Shown here one piece after another: positions 7,176 to 12,967 of a DNA stretch of 13,062 nt (position 1 is the first letter of the stretch; each line of letters starts with the position of its first letter). The translations under genes and the position numbers were made by a program. Under the pieces are notes generated by a model. That model saw only the letters and a list, made by a program, of their open reading frames with translations. It was not told the origin of the DNA and searched no databases. Origin of the DNA: an uncultured Acidobacteriota bacterium (lineage in GTDB: Bacteria; Acidobacteriota; JAAYUB01); assembly GCA_937925645.1 (NCBI GenBank), contig CALAMB010000330.1, positions 1 through 13,062 on the forward strand, read 5' to 3'.

Positions 7176-8210
7176 TCAGTCGTCTTCCGCGAGCGGGCAC
7201 TGGGGATCGTCGGCGAGGTAGTCGCCGGTGAGCGCATAGGCCAAGGCCCGGCACCCGGCGCAGTCGGCCACGCCGCAGTAGCCGCACCGCAGGCCGCTGA
7301 GCCGAGGGCGCAGGGCGTCCATGGAAAACTCCGCCAGCCGGGGCAGGATGTCGGCGAACGGCTCAACCAGCGCGTTGCCCACCCGAACGGGCAGCCGCCG
7401 GCACGGGTACACGTCCCCGTCCGGCATCAGGGCCATGGATTCATCGCCCAAATTGCAGAGCGCGCCGCGGAGCGGTTCCGCCTCACCGGGCGCCAGCCCC
7501 AGCCAGAAGGCGCGGTACGGGAGCAGGTCCTCCGGCTCCGCGTCGATACCCGCCGCGGCGGCAATGGCCGCCACGGCGTCGCGCCAGTCGACGGCGGTAA
7601 GGACCGCGTCGGCGATCCCGCGGCCGCGGCCCAGGGGCACGAAGCGCTCGAAGATGATGCCGTGGAGGCCCGCGGCGCGCGCCCACCGCACGGCCTCGGC
7701 GACGCGGCTGGCGTTGTAGCGCGCCAGGGTGAGCATGACCACCAGCAGCTTGCCGGTGCGCCGGAAGCGCTCCAGGTTGGCGGTGACGCGGTCGAAGTTG
7801 CCGCGCCCGCGCACGGCGTCGTTGGCCGCCGCGTCGGCGGCCTCCAGCGAGATCTTCAGCGCGCCGATCCGGGGGGAGGCGGCGATGCGCGCCAGAGTGT
7901 CGTCGTCAGCCACGGTGCCGTTGGTGATGATGTGCGCCTCGGCCAGGTTGGCGAAGCCGTGCAGGTGGGCCACCAGGTCGAAGAATCCGGGCAGGAGCAG
8001 CGGCTCGCCCCCCGTAAGGTTCACCGACACCGGCCGCGGCGCCAGCGCGCCGAACACGCGGTCGGCCAGGCGGCGGAGCGCCGCCGGCGGCAGTTCGCGG
8101 CTCCCGTCGAACGCGTCCTGGTAGCAGTGGACGCAGCGCAGGTTGCACCGGTCGGTGAGGTGCCACTGGAAGCCGAAGAGCGGAGCGGTGTCGGGTTGCT
8201 GGTCGTTCAT
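7176..8210 (-). CDS. Radical SAM protein with SPASM-type C-terminal cysteines
   Basis: A 344-residue protein. The radical SAM cluster motif is CNLRCVHC (Cys22, 26, 29), followed by LTGGEP (65-70), ITNGT (95-99) and the KISLEAAD strand (119-126), as in the PqqE/anSME-type core. The C-terminus carries seven more cysteines: Cys252 and Cys270 (C-x12-G-x4-C), a cluster at 309, 312, 317 and 320, and Cys338. This is the SPASM layout for two auxiliary 4Fe-4S clusters, although the four-cysteine group is CX2CX4CX2C rather than the usual CX2CX5CX3C. SPASM enzymes mostly modify peptides or proteins, or act in cofactor synthesis; the substrate is unknown. The Met at 8210 was chosen because upstream codons run through the promoter and repeats and because Phe-Gln-Trp-His-Leu-Thr directly precedes the cluster as usual. 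No precursor peptide gene was found alongside. Confidence 0.9.
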   Translation of the reverse strand: MNDQQPDTAPLFGFQWHLTDRCNLRCVHCYQDAFDGSRELPPAALRRLADRVFGALAPRPVSVNLTGGEPLLLPGFFDLVAHLHGFANLAEAHIITNGTVADDDTLARIAASPRIGALKISLEAADAAANDAVRGRGNFDRVTANLERFRRTGKLLVVMLTLARYNASRVAEAVRWARAAGLHGIIFERFVPLGRGRGIADAVLTAVDWRDAVAAIAAAAGIDAEPEDLLPYRAFWLGLAPGEAEPLRGALCNLGDESMALMPDGDVYPCRRLPVRVGNALVEPFADILPRLAEFSMDALRPRLSGLRCGYCGVADCAGCRALAYALTGDYLADDPQCPLAEDD

Positions 8211-8237
8211 GGTTCTGGGGCGTCGGGACGCCGGGCG

Positions 8238-8246
8238 ATTATACCA
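8238..8246 (-). promoter_or_regulatory. Extended -10 promoter of the radical SAM gene
   Basis: The minus strand reads TGGTATAAT, an exact TGn-TATAAT element, 27 bases upstream of the ATG at 8210. No convincing -35 element is present. The leader would be about 20 bases. It supports the start at 8210 over the longer frame that begins at 8312. Confidence 0.55.
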
Positions 8247-8302
8247 TCGGTTGGGGAGAAGGCCGCGGCGGGGAGAGCGGACATCATTCCGCGAGCGTTC
8301 GT

Positions 8303-8379
8303 CATTTATCATTGATCATCGGTCATTTCTCATTTGTCATTTATTGGTTATCGACTATTGCTGATTTGTGATTGGCTAT
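8303..8379. repeat. Eleven phase-locked heptads (CATTTAT type, then TGGTTAT type)
   Basis: Six heptads of CATTTAT/CATTTGT type (8303-8344) are followed, without loss of the 7-base phase, by TGGTTAT, CGACTAT, TGCTGAT and two more up to TGGCTAT at 8373-8379, then TTGG. The word changes but the period does not. It is AT-rich against GC-rich genes. It occupies the left half of the 365-base gap between two divergent genes. Confidence 0.9.
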
Positions 8380-8405
8380 TTGGCGCCCTGACCCGCCAGC
8401 GTGAA

Positions 8406-8503
8406 CCTCGAGCCCCGAGCCTCGATTACGATCACAATTACGAATTACGATTACGAGCACGAACACTCAACCCTCAACTCTCAACGAGTGGGAACGAGCC
8501 CCG
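8406..8503. repeat. Fourteen phase-locked heptads with four word types
   Basis: In one 7-base phase the text passes from CCTCGAG words through CGAATTA/CGATTAC words to AACACTC/AACCCTC/AACTCTC and finally GGGAACG. It contains strings shared exactly with other spacers: 8443-8457 with 139-153, 8416-8428 with 10063-10075, 8489-8500 with 10036-10047. No coding function is seen. Confidence 0.85.
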
Positions 8504-8565
8504 AGTTCCGGCAACCTTTTCCCCCGCATCACTCGTATACGGCAGCGTCAGTATTCCGAATCATT

Positions 8566-8570
8566 GGAGC
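8566..8570 (+). promoter_or_regulatory. Ribosome binding site that fixes the aldo/keto reductase start
   Basis: GGAGC lies 5 bases before the ATG at 8576 and overlaps the alternative TTG start at 8564. The ATG is therefore preferred. Confidence 0.65.
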
Positions 8571-8575
8571 ACAAC

Positions 8576-9886
8576 ATGGGGAAGCAGGAAGGACTGGATC
8601 GGCGTCGGTTCATCACGGGGGGCGTGGCGGGCGTCGTGGGCGCCGGGCTCCTGCCGGCCGGCGGTCTGCTGGCGGCGGAGGAAGCGCCGGCGGCGGCCGC
8701 CGATCCGAAGATCCGGGAGTACCGGACGCTGGGCCGCACGGGATTCAAGGTGTCGGATATCAGCCTGGGCACCTGCTTCGCCGAGGCGGTGATCAAGATG
8801 ATGCTGGAGGCGGGGGTCACCTACATCGACACCGCCGAAAGCTACAAGAACCAGACGATCATCGGCAAGGCCATCCGGGGCCGGGACCGGAAGTCGGTGT
8901 TCATCACCTCCAAGCTGGAGCTCAAGAAGGAGGACACGGTTGAGAATCTCACCGACCGGTTCCGCAAGTGCCTCGAGGAGCTCCAAACCGACTACATCGA
9001 CTGCATGATGAACCACATGCCGGAAGAGCTCGAGCTGGTCCGGCACGAGGCGTTCCACGCCATGACCGCCCGGATGAAGGCGGACGGCAAGCTTCGGTTC
9101 GTCGGCATCGCCCATCACGGCGTGAGCTGGGCCGAGGATCCGAAGAATCCCATGGAGCTGGTGCTCGGCGCCGCGGCCGAGGACGGTCGCTACGACGTCA
9201 TGCTGCTGGCGTACAACTTCCTGGCCCGCGAGGCCGGCGAGAAGGTGCTGCGGCTCTGCGCCGAGAAGAACATCGGCACCACCCTGATGAAGACGGACCC
9301 CATCGGCAAGTACTACCTGCTGAAGGAACGCGTGGACAAGCTCGTGGCCGAGGGGAAGGAGGTGCCGGAGTTCTACACGAAGTACCTGGAGCGCCTCCAG
9401 AAGGACCTGGAGAACGCCCACACGTTCATCAAGGAACACAACCTGACCAACCCGGCCGAGATCCGCACCGCGGCCATCCGCTGGGCTCTCGCCAATCCCC
9501 ACGTGCACGCCGTCTGCTGCAGCACCCGGAATTTCGAGCAGGCGGCCGCCTTCATGGGGCTGTCGGGCACCCGGCTGAGCCGGCGCGAGGCGCGCCAGCT
9601 CCAGGCGTATGCCGACGGCTTCGGCCGCTACTACTGCCGCCACGCCTGCGGCGCCTGCGAGGCGAGCTGCCCGCACGGCGTGCCCGTCAACACCATCATG
9701 CGCTACCACCACTACTACGACGCGCACGGGCGGGAGAAGCTGGCCATGCAGCAATACGCCCGACTCCCTGGAGCCAAGGCGGACGCGTGCACCTCCTGCG
9801 AGGGGCCCTGCGAGGCCAGCTGCCCCCACGGAGTGGCCATCCGCGGGCTGCTGGCGTTGGCCCACCAACGCCTCACATTGGTTTAA
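8576..9886 (+). CDS. Tat-exported aldo/keto reductase with two C-terminal 4Fe-4S motifs
   Basis: A 436-residue protein. The N-terminus has a twin-arginine signal (LDRRRFITGG, then a hydrophobic stretch and an Ala-rich cleavage region near residues 35-42). The aldo/keto reductase barrel follows from REYRTLGRTGFKVSDISLGT. The catalytic tetrad is visible: Asp and Tyr in YIDTAESY, Lys in ITSKL, His in MMNHMPEE. The C-terminus has two cysteine groups, Cys354/358/361/365 (CX3CX2CX3CP) and Cys405/408/412/416 (CX2CX3CX3CP), both ending CEASCPHGV, so probably a duplicated ferredoxin-like module. This is the layout of the predicted aldo/keto reductases of the COG1453 type, here with an export signal. 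It likely works as a redox enzyme outside the cytoplasm, loaded with Fe-S before export; the substrate is unknown. The gene stands alone, and a strong hairpin follows the stop codon. Confidence 0.92.
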   Translation: MGKQEGLDRRRFITGGVAGVVGAGLLPAGGLLAAEEAPAAAADPKIREYRTLGRTGFKVSDISLGTCFAEAVIKMMLEAGVTYIDTAESYKNQTIIGKAIRGRDRKSVFITSKLELKKEDTVENLTDRFRKCLEELQTDYIDCMMNHMPEELELVRHEAFHAMTARMKADGKLRFVGIAHHGVSWAEDPKNPMELVLGAAAEDGRYDVMLLAYNFLAREAGEKVLRLCAEKNIGTTLMKTDPIGKYYLLKERVDKLVAEGKEVPEFYTKYLERLQKDLENAHTFIKEHNLTNPAEIRTAAIRWALANPHVHAVCCSTRNFEQAAAFMGLSGTRLSRREARQLQAYADGFGRYYCRHACGACEASCPHGVPVNTIMRYHHYYDAHGREKLAMQQYARLPGAKADACTSCEGPCEASCPHGVAIRGLLALAHQRLTLV

Positions 9887-9894
9887 GGGACGAT

Positions 9895-9916
9895 GCCCGA
9901 ACCGTCTGGTTCGGGC
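9895..9916 (+). terminator. Perfect hairpin after the aldo/keto reductase gene
   Basis: GCCCGAACC (9895-9903) pairs perfectly with GGTTCGGGC (9908-9916) around a GTCT loop, 8 bases after the stop codon. The stem is strong, but no T-tract follows on the plus strand, so it may block 3' exonucleases or act as a weak terminator rather than a standard intrinsic one. Confidence 0.6.
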
Positions 9917-9920
9917 GGGC

Positions 9921-9952
9921 GGTGAGTCGGTGAATCGGTGAATGGGTGAATC
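9921..9952. repeat. Octanucleotide array GGTGAATC
   Basis: Four in-phase 8-base units: GGTGAGTC, GGTGAATC, GGTGAATG, GGTGAATC, decaying into GGGAGACG and GGAAACGT. It is the only 8-base array in the window. Its GGTGAATGGG words recur singly at 6904-6913. Confidence 0.88.
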
Positions 9953-10010
9953 GGGAGACGGGAAACGTCAGACGGAAAGCATCAGGCAAACGGGAAGACC
10001 CGACCCGAGA

Positions 10011-10080
10011 ACCCCGAACCCCGATGTCCGATGACTGGGAACGAGCCTCTAGTCTCGAGCCTCGAGCCTCGATTATGAGC
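10011..10080. repeat. Ten phase-locked heptads (ACCCCGA, then CCTCGAG)
   Basis: Two ACCCCGA units pass in phase through TGTCCGA and GAACGAG to CCTCTAG, TCTCGAG, CCTCGAG and CCTCGAT. The end of the array (10063-10094) shares 11-13 base strings with 8416-8479. The bases 10095-10150 that follow show no repeat and no gene. Confidence 0.85.
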
Positions 10081-10153
10081 ACGAACCCTCAACTGGTCGC
10101 AAACCCGGAACCTGTGTATTTTTAGGTCCGTTCGATGCAAATCTAGGGAACGG

Positions 10154-10188
10154 GTACGAGTCCCGAGCCTCGAGTCTCGAGCCTCGAG
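10154..10188. repeat. Heptad array CCTCGAG abutting the queF stop codon
   Basis: Five in-phase heptads ending in CGAG (GTACGAG, TCCCGAG, CCTCGAG, TCTCGAG, CCTCGAG). The array ends 4 bases from the minus-strand stop codon of queF at 10193. Confidence 0.9.
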
Positions 10189-10192
10189 TTGC

Positions 10193-10600
10193 TCATTTCC
10201 CCTTCCGGTATTCCGCCTCCACCGTGATGGCGATGCCGCCGCGGGCGGCGAATTCGCCGCGGACCACGCACCACCGGGGTGCCAGCGCCTTCACCAGGTC
10301 GTCGAGGATCGTGTTGGTCACGTGCTCGTGGAAGGCGCCCTCGTTGCGGAAAGATTCGAGGTAAAGCTTGAGCGACTTGGACTCCACGATCTTCCGATCG
10401 GGGACGTACTCGATGGTCAGGCTGGCGAAGTCGGGCTGGCCGGTGACGGGACAGACGCAGGTGAACTCGTCGGTCTCAAGGGTCACCGTGTAATCCCGCT
10501 TCAGGTGCCGGTTGGGGAATGTCTCCAGCTTGCGGCTCGGCTTGGCCGGGTGGCCGAGAATCGTCAAGCCGTCCGCTTTGGTTTTTTTCTTCGTGGCCAT
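10193..10600 (-). CDS. queF: NADPH-dependent 7-cyano-7-deazaguanine reductase QueF (preQ1 synthase)
   Basis: A 135-residue protein of the short, single-domain QueF type. The enzyme reduces the nitrile of preQ0 to the amine of preQ1 with NADPH, a cytoplasmic step of queuosine tRNA modification. Visible residues: the catalytic Cys50 in [10 protein letters not shown] with Asp57 seven residues on, the substrate/NADPH signature ESKSLKLYL (73-81), and His91-Glu92 in FHEH. The Cys-to-Glu and Cys-to-Asp spacings match those known for Bacillus QueF. The start at 10600 is set by AGGAGG 7 bases upstream; the longer frame to 10765 runs through the promoter. The gene is divergent from the HD-GYP gene and no other queuosine gene is in the window. 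The leader is too short for a preQ1 riboswitch if the proposed promoter is right. Confidence 0.95.
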   Translation of the reverse strand: MATKKKTKADGLTILGHPAKPSRKLETFPNRHLKRDYTVTLETDEFTCVCPVTGQPDFASLTIEYVPDRKIVESKSLKLYLESFRNEGAFHEHVTNTILDDLVKALAPRWCVVRGEFAARGGIAITVEAEYRKGK

Positions 10601-10607
10601 GGTGGAT

Positions 10608-10613
10608 CCTCCT
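10608..10613 (-). promoter_or_regulatory. Ribosome binding site of queF
   Basis: AGGAGG on the minus strand, 7 bases before the ATG at 10600. It rules out the longer upstream reading. Confidence 0.88.
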
Positions 10614-10627
10614 GATGTGACGCCGCC

Positions 10628-10657
10628 ACTGTACCGCCCGCCGGTCCGGACCGTCAA
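10628..10657 (-). promoter_or_regulatory. Candidate promoter of queF
   Basis: TTGACG (10652-10657) and TACAGT (10628-10633) on the minus strand with an 18-base spacer. Transcription would start near 10621, giving a leader of about 20 bases. Confidence 0.5.
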
Positions 10658-10736
10658 CGGGATTTTCAGTTGCCGCCGTCGAGGGTGACGGTCGGTACCG
10701 GATCGCGGATATTTTCCGGATCGACAGCCGGGCGGA

Positions 10737-10742
10737 TATAAT
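10737..10742 (+). promoter_or_regulatory. Candidate -10 element of the HD-GYP gene
   Basis: An exact TATAAT lies 21 bases before the ATG at 10764. No good -35 hexamer was found (TTCCGG at 10714-10719 has the right 17-base spacing). Transcription from it would start near 10749, at the edge of the AGGAAG ribosome site (10749-10754), so the real start may be different. Confidence 0.35.
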
Positions 10743-10763
10743 GTCCACAGGAAGTGCACCCTC

Positions 10764-12095
10764 ATGACCCGTCAGACCCAACGCTCGCTGGCCTCCCGGA
10801 TTCACCGGACACTGTTCTGGCGCTTGGCCGCCGCCGCCCTGGTGCTCGCCATCGGCCTGGGCCTGGCCGTGTGGTTCTATGAGCGGAGTCGGGTGAGTGA
10901 AGCGGCGCTGGAGCAGGGCCGCCGCGGGGCCGGACGCTTCCTCGCGCGCTACGTGCATCTGTTCGACGACCCGAACCACCTCGACGGAACGGCCATCGCC
11001 GCCGCCTTCCGCGAATATGCCGCCGGCCGGGATCCGTCAGCCGCCGGCCGCTATGTCTATCTGGCGGTGTTCAGCACCGGGGGGGACCTGGTCACCGAAG
11101 GATTCGATCGCCGCGCCGTCATCCCCGCGGGCATCCGTCGCGAGGCCGCGGCATTGCGCGGGGAGCCGGCGCCGGGCAGTGACGGTCGGCAGGAGGTCGT
11201 GATCGTCGACGGCAAACCCTGGTTGCGGGTCTTGGTTCCCGTGGTCAGCAAAGCCGGCTCCCGGGTCGCCTCCCTGAAGGGCATCTTCGCGTTCTCCGCG
11301 GACGCCATCGCCGACTTCCGGCTGCGCGGCGTGCGGACCATGGCGATCGTGATCCTGGTGGTGTTGCTGACCGCGGCCGTCACCTATCCCATTGTCCGCC
11401 GGCTGCTGGGACAGGTGACCGATTTCAGCGTCCGTCTGCTCGACGCCAACCTGGATGTGCTGGCCACACTCGGCAGCGCCATCGCCAAGCGGGACAGCGA
11501 CACCCACGCGCACAACTACCGGGTGACCATATACGCCGTTCGGCTGGCGGAGGCGGTCGGCGTGCCGCCGCCGACCATCCGGAGCCTGATCAAAGGCGCC
11601 TTCCTGCACGACGTGGGCAAGATCGGCATCCCGGACGGCATCCTCCTGAAACCCGGCAAGCTGGATGATGCCGAGTACGCCCTCATGAAGACCCACGTGG
11701 AGCATGGCCGCGACATCGTGAGCCGCTCCCGGTGGCTGCAGGACGCCATGGACGTGGTGTACGCCCACCACGAGCAGGTGGAGGGCCGGGGGTACCCCCG
11801 CGGCCTGGCCGGGTCGGATATCCCGGTCACGGCCAGGATGTTCGCCATCGCCGACGTGTTCGACGCGCTGACCTCCCGCCGCCCCTACAAGGAGCCGTGG
11901 TCGTTCGAGAAGGCGATGGAGATTCTGGCCGAGGGGCGCGGCACCCATTTCGATCCCGAGTTGCTGGACGCTTTCGGTCGGATTGCCCGTCCGCTGTTTG
12001 ACCGCTTCGGCTCTTCGGACGAGGTGCCGGACGCCGAGCTCAAGGCCATCGTCCGGACTTATTTCGACGATCGGATGGACAGTTTCGACTCCTGA
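10764..12095 (+). CDS. Membrane-bound HD-GYP domain phosphodiesterase (cyclic di-GMP type)
   Basis: A 443-residue protein. Transmembrane segment 1 is at about 17-39, an extracytoplasmic sensor region of about 150 residues follows, and segment 2 is at about 193-211. The C-terminal HD-GYP domain is complete: His250 in HNYRV, His282-Asp283 in [10 protein letters not shown], His311 in KTHVEHG, His335-His336-Glu337, GYP at 343-345 and Asp364 in [10 protein letters not shown]. Such domains hydrolyse cyclic di-GMP with a bound metal centre; all expected metal ligands are present, so an active enzyme is likely. No clear HAMP linker is seen, although residues 215-240 look helical. The sensor region has no family I can name; its strands ([25 protein letters not shown]) resemble a single Cache/PAS-like fold. 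The start is supported by AGGAAG 9 bases upstream. The gene has no operon partner. Confidence 0.93.
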   Translation: MTRQTQRSLASRIHRTLFWRLAAAALVLAIGLGLAVWFYERSRVSEAALEQGRRGAGRFLARYVHLFDDPNHLDGTAIAAAFREYAAGRDPSAAGRYVYLAVFSTGGDLVTEGFDRRAVIPAGIRREAAALRGEPAPGSDGRQEVVIVDGKPWLRVLVPVVSKAGSRVASLKGIFAFSADAIADFRLRGVRTMAIVILVVLLTAAVTYPIVRRLLGQVTDFSVRLLDANLDVLATLGSAIAKRDSDTHAHNYRVTIYAVRLAEAVGVPPPTIRSLIKGAFLHDVGKIGIPDGILLKPGKLDDAEYALMKTHVEHGRDIVSRSRWLQDAMDVVYAHHEQVEGRGYPRGLAGSDIPVTARMFAIADVFDALTSRRPYKEPWSFEKAMEILAEGRGTHFDPELLDAFGRIARPLFDRFGSSDEVPDAELKAIVRTYFDDRMDSFDS

Positions 12096-12100
12096 CGCCG

Positions 12101-12145
12101 GTTGGTCCGACGCCATCCCGCCACCGAGGTGACGTATCGACCAAC
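12101..12145. terminator. Weak inverted repeat between convergent genes
   Basis: GTTGGTC (12101-12107) and GACCAAC (12139-12145) are perfect inverted arms with a 31-base loop. They lie in the 62-base gap between two convergent stop codons, so a bidirectional terminator is possible, but the loop is long and there is no T-tract. Confidence 0.25.
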
Positions 12146-12157
12146 GAATGAGGACGG

Positions 12158-12958
12158 TCAGCGGGGGGATTTCCGGCCGAACCCTCGCCAGCGGAAAAGC
12201 AGGGCCGACCAGGTGGCGTCGATGCGGCAGATCTTGTAGTCCACCCAGCCGGCGGCCAGACCGGCGGCGCGGACCGCCGCCTGGCTCAGGTCCGAGCCCT
12301 GACCGGAGGCGCGCTTGGGCCAGGCGAGCCAGACCGGCGCGTCGCCCGCCGCGGAAAAAATGTCCGGCAGGCGCCGCTCCAGTTCGGCCGCCCGGCGGAG
12401 AAACGCGATCCCGAGGTCGCAGTCGTCGATGCCATCCCTCAGGCAGACACCGGCGGGCAGCGCGCCCAGGGTGGCGGCAAAACCGGGCGGTGCACCGGCC
12501 AGCCCGACGGTCATCCCCGTCTTGATGCCGAGCTTCGCCGCCAGGGGCCGGCCGGCGTAGGCGGCGAAGGCCGACTTCGGCCGCCCCGAAGGCGGATCGG
12601 GCGGAGCGGCCGACATGGCCCCGGGCAGGGTGTTCGGGAGGTCGTCCCAGGTGGAGTAAACCGCATCGGGGAGCACCGCCTGGATTGGGGCGATCTTTTC
12701 CGGCGCGCCGCCCACCATCACGATGGGCAAACGGGCGGTGGCGCGGCGCTGGCGGACCAGGAGGGCCAGGTCGCGCCCCTGGGCGGGCAACCGGTCCAGG
12801 ACGATCAGGAGCGCGTCAGGGGGGGCGGCCGCCAATTCCTGCAGAAATGCAGGTCCGGCGGGGAGTTCAGCATCCACGGTGAATCCCGATTCTCGAAGGC
12901 GGGCGGCGTGCGCTTCCGCTTCCATCCGGTGCCAGTGGACCAGCCGCAGGACAGCCAT
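12158..12958 (-). CDS. Degenerate receiver-like domain fused to DUF3052
   Basis: A 266-residue protein in two parts. Residues 1-112 resemble a response-regulator receiver fold (VLRLVHWH strand, VLDRLP near 53-58, IVMVGG near 79-84) but lack the acidic pair after strand 1, which reads HWHR. The would-be phosphoacceptor loop is a residue short and the usual Ser/Thr after strand 4 is Gly. Residues 113-131 are a Pro/Ala linker. Residues 132-258 match the DUF3052 family: YAGRPLAAKLGIKTGMTVGLAGAPPGF, AELERRLPDIF, WLAWPKRASGQGSDLSQ and VDYKICRIDATWSALLF. The function of DUF3052 is not known to me. The truncated upstream gene ends 9 bases before this start on the same strand, so the two are probably co-transcribed. 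It converges on the HD-GYP gene. Confidence 0.8.
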   Translation of the reverse strand: MAVLRLVHWHRMEAEAHAARLRESGFTVDAELPAGPAFLQELAAAPPDALLIVLDRLPAQGRDLALLVRQRRATARLPIVMVGGAPEKIAPIQAVLPDAVYSTWDDLPNTLPGAMSAAPPDPPSGRPKSAFAAYAGRPLAAKLGIKTGMTVGLAGAPPGFAATLGALPAGVCLRDGIDDCDLGIAFLRRAAELERRLPDIFSAAGDAPVWLAWPKRASGQGSDLSQAAVRAAGLAAGWVDYKICRIDATWSALLFRWRGFGRKSPR

Positions 12959-12967
12959 GGTGCATCC

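Noticed and set aside
6955..7287. 110-codon minus-strand frame crossing the repeat island
   Set aside because: It consists of translated repeats joined to an out-of-frame part of the radical SAM gene.
160..8210. Selenium-linked peptide modification by the DsrE/YedF-like and radical SAM genes together
   Set aside because: The genes are about 7 kb apart, in separate transcription units with unrelated genes between, and no selenium gene or precursor peptide was seen.
8211..8312. Longer N-terminus of the radical SAM protein from Met at 8312
   Set aside because: The extra 34 residues cover the extended -10 promoter and repeat DNA and are Arg-rich without family resemblance; Met at 8210 puts the cluster motif at a normal distance.
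8561..9868. 435-codon minus-strand open frame opposite the aldo/keto reductase gene
   Set aside because: Compositionally a shadow of the plus-strand gene, which has the catalytic tetrad and cysteine motifs; no recognisable domain on the minus strand.
10601..10660. preQ1 riboswitch upstream of queF
   Set aside because: The best promoter leaves about 20 bases of leader, and no H-type pseudoknot with an A-rich tail was seen.
11037..12116. 359-codon minus-strand open frame opposite the HD-GYP gene
   Set aside because: His/Gly/Gln/Arg-rich text typical of an antisense frame; the HD-GYP signatures are on the plus strand.
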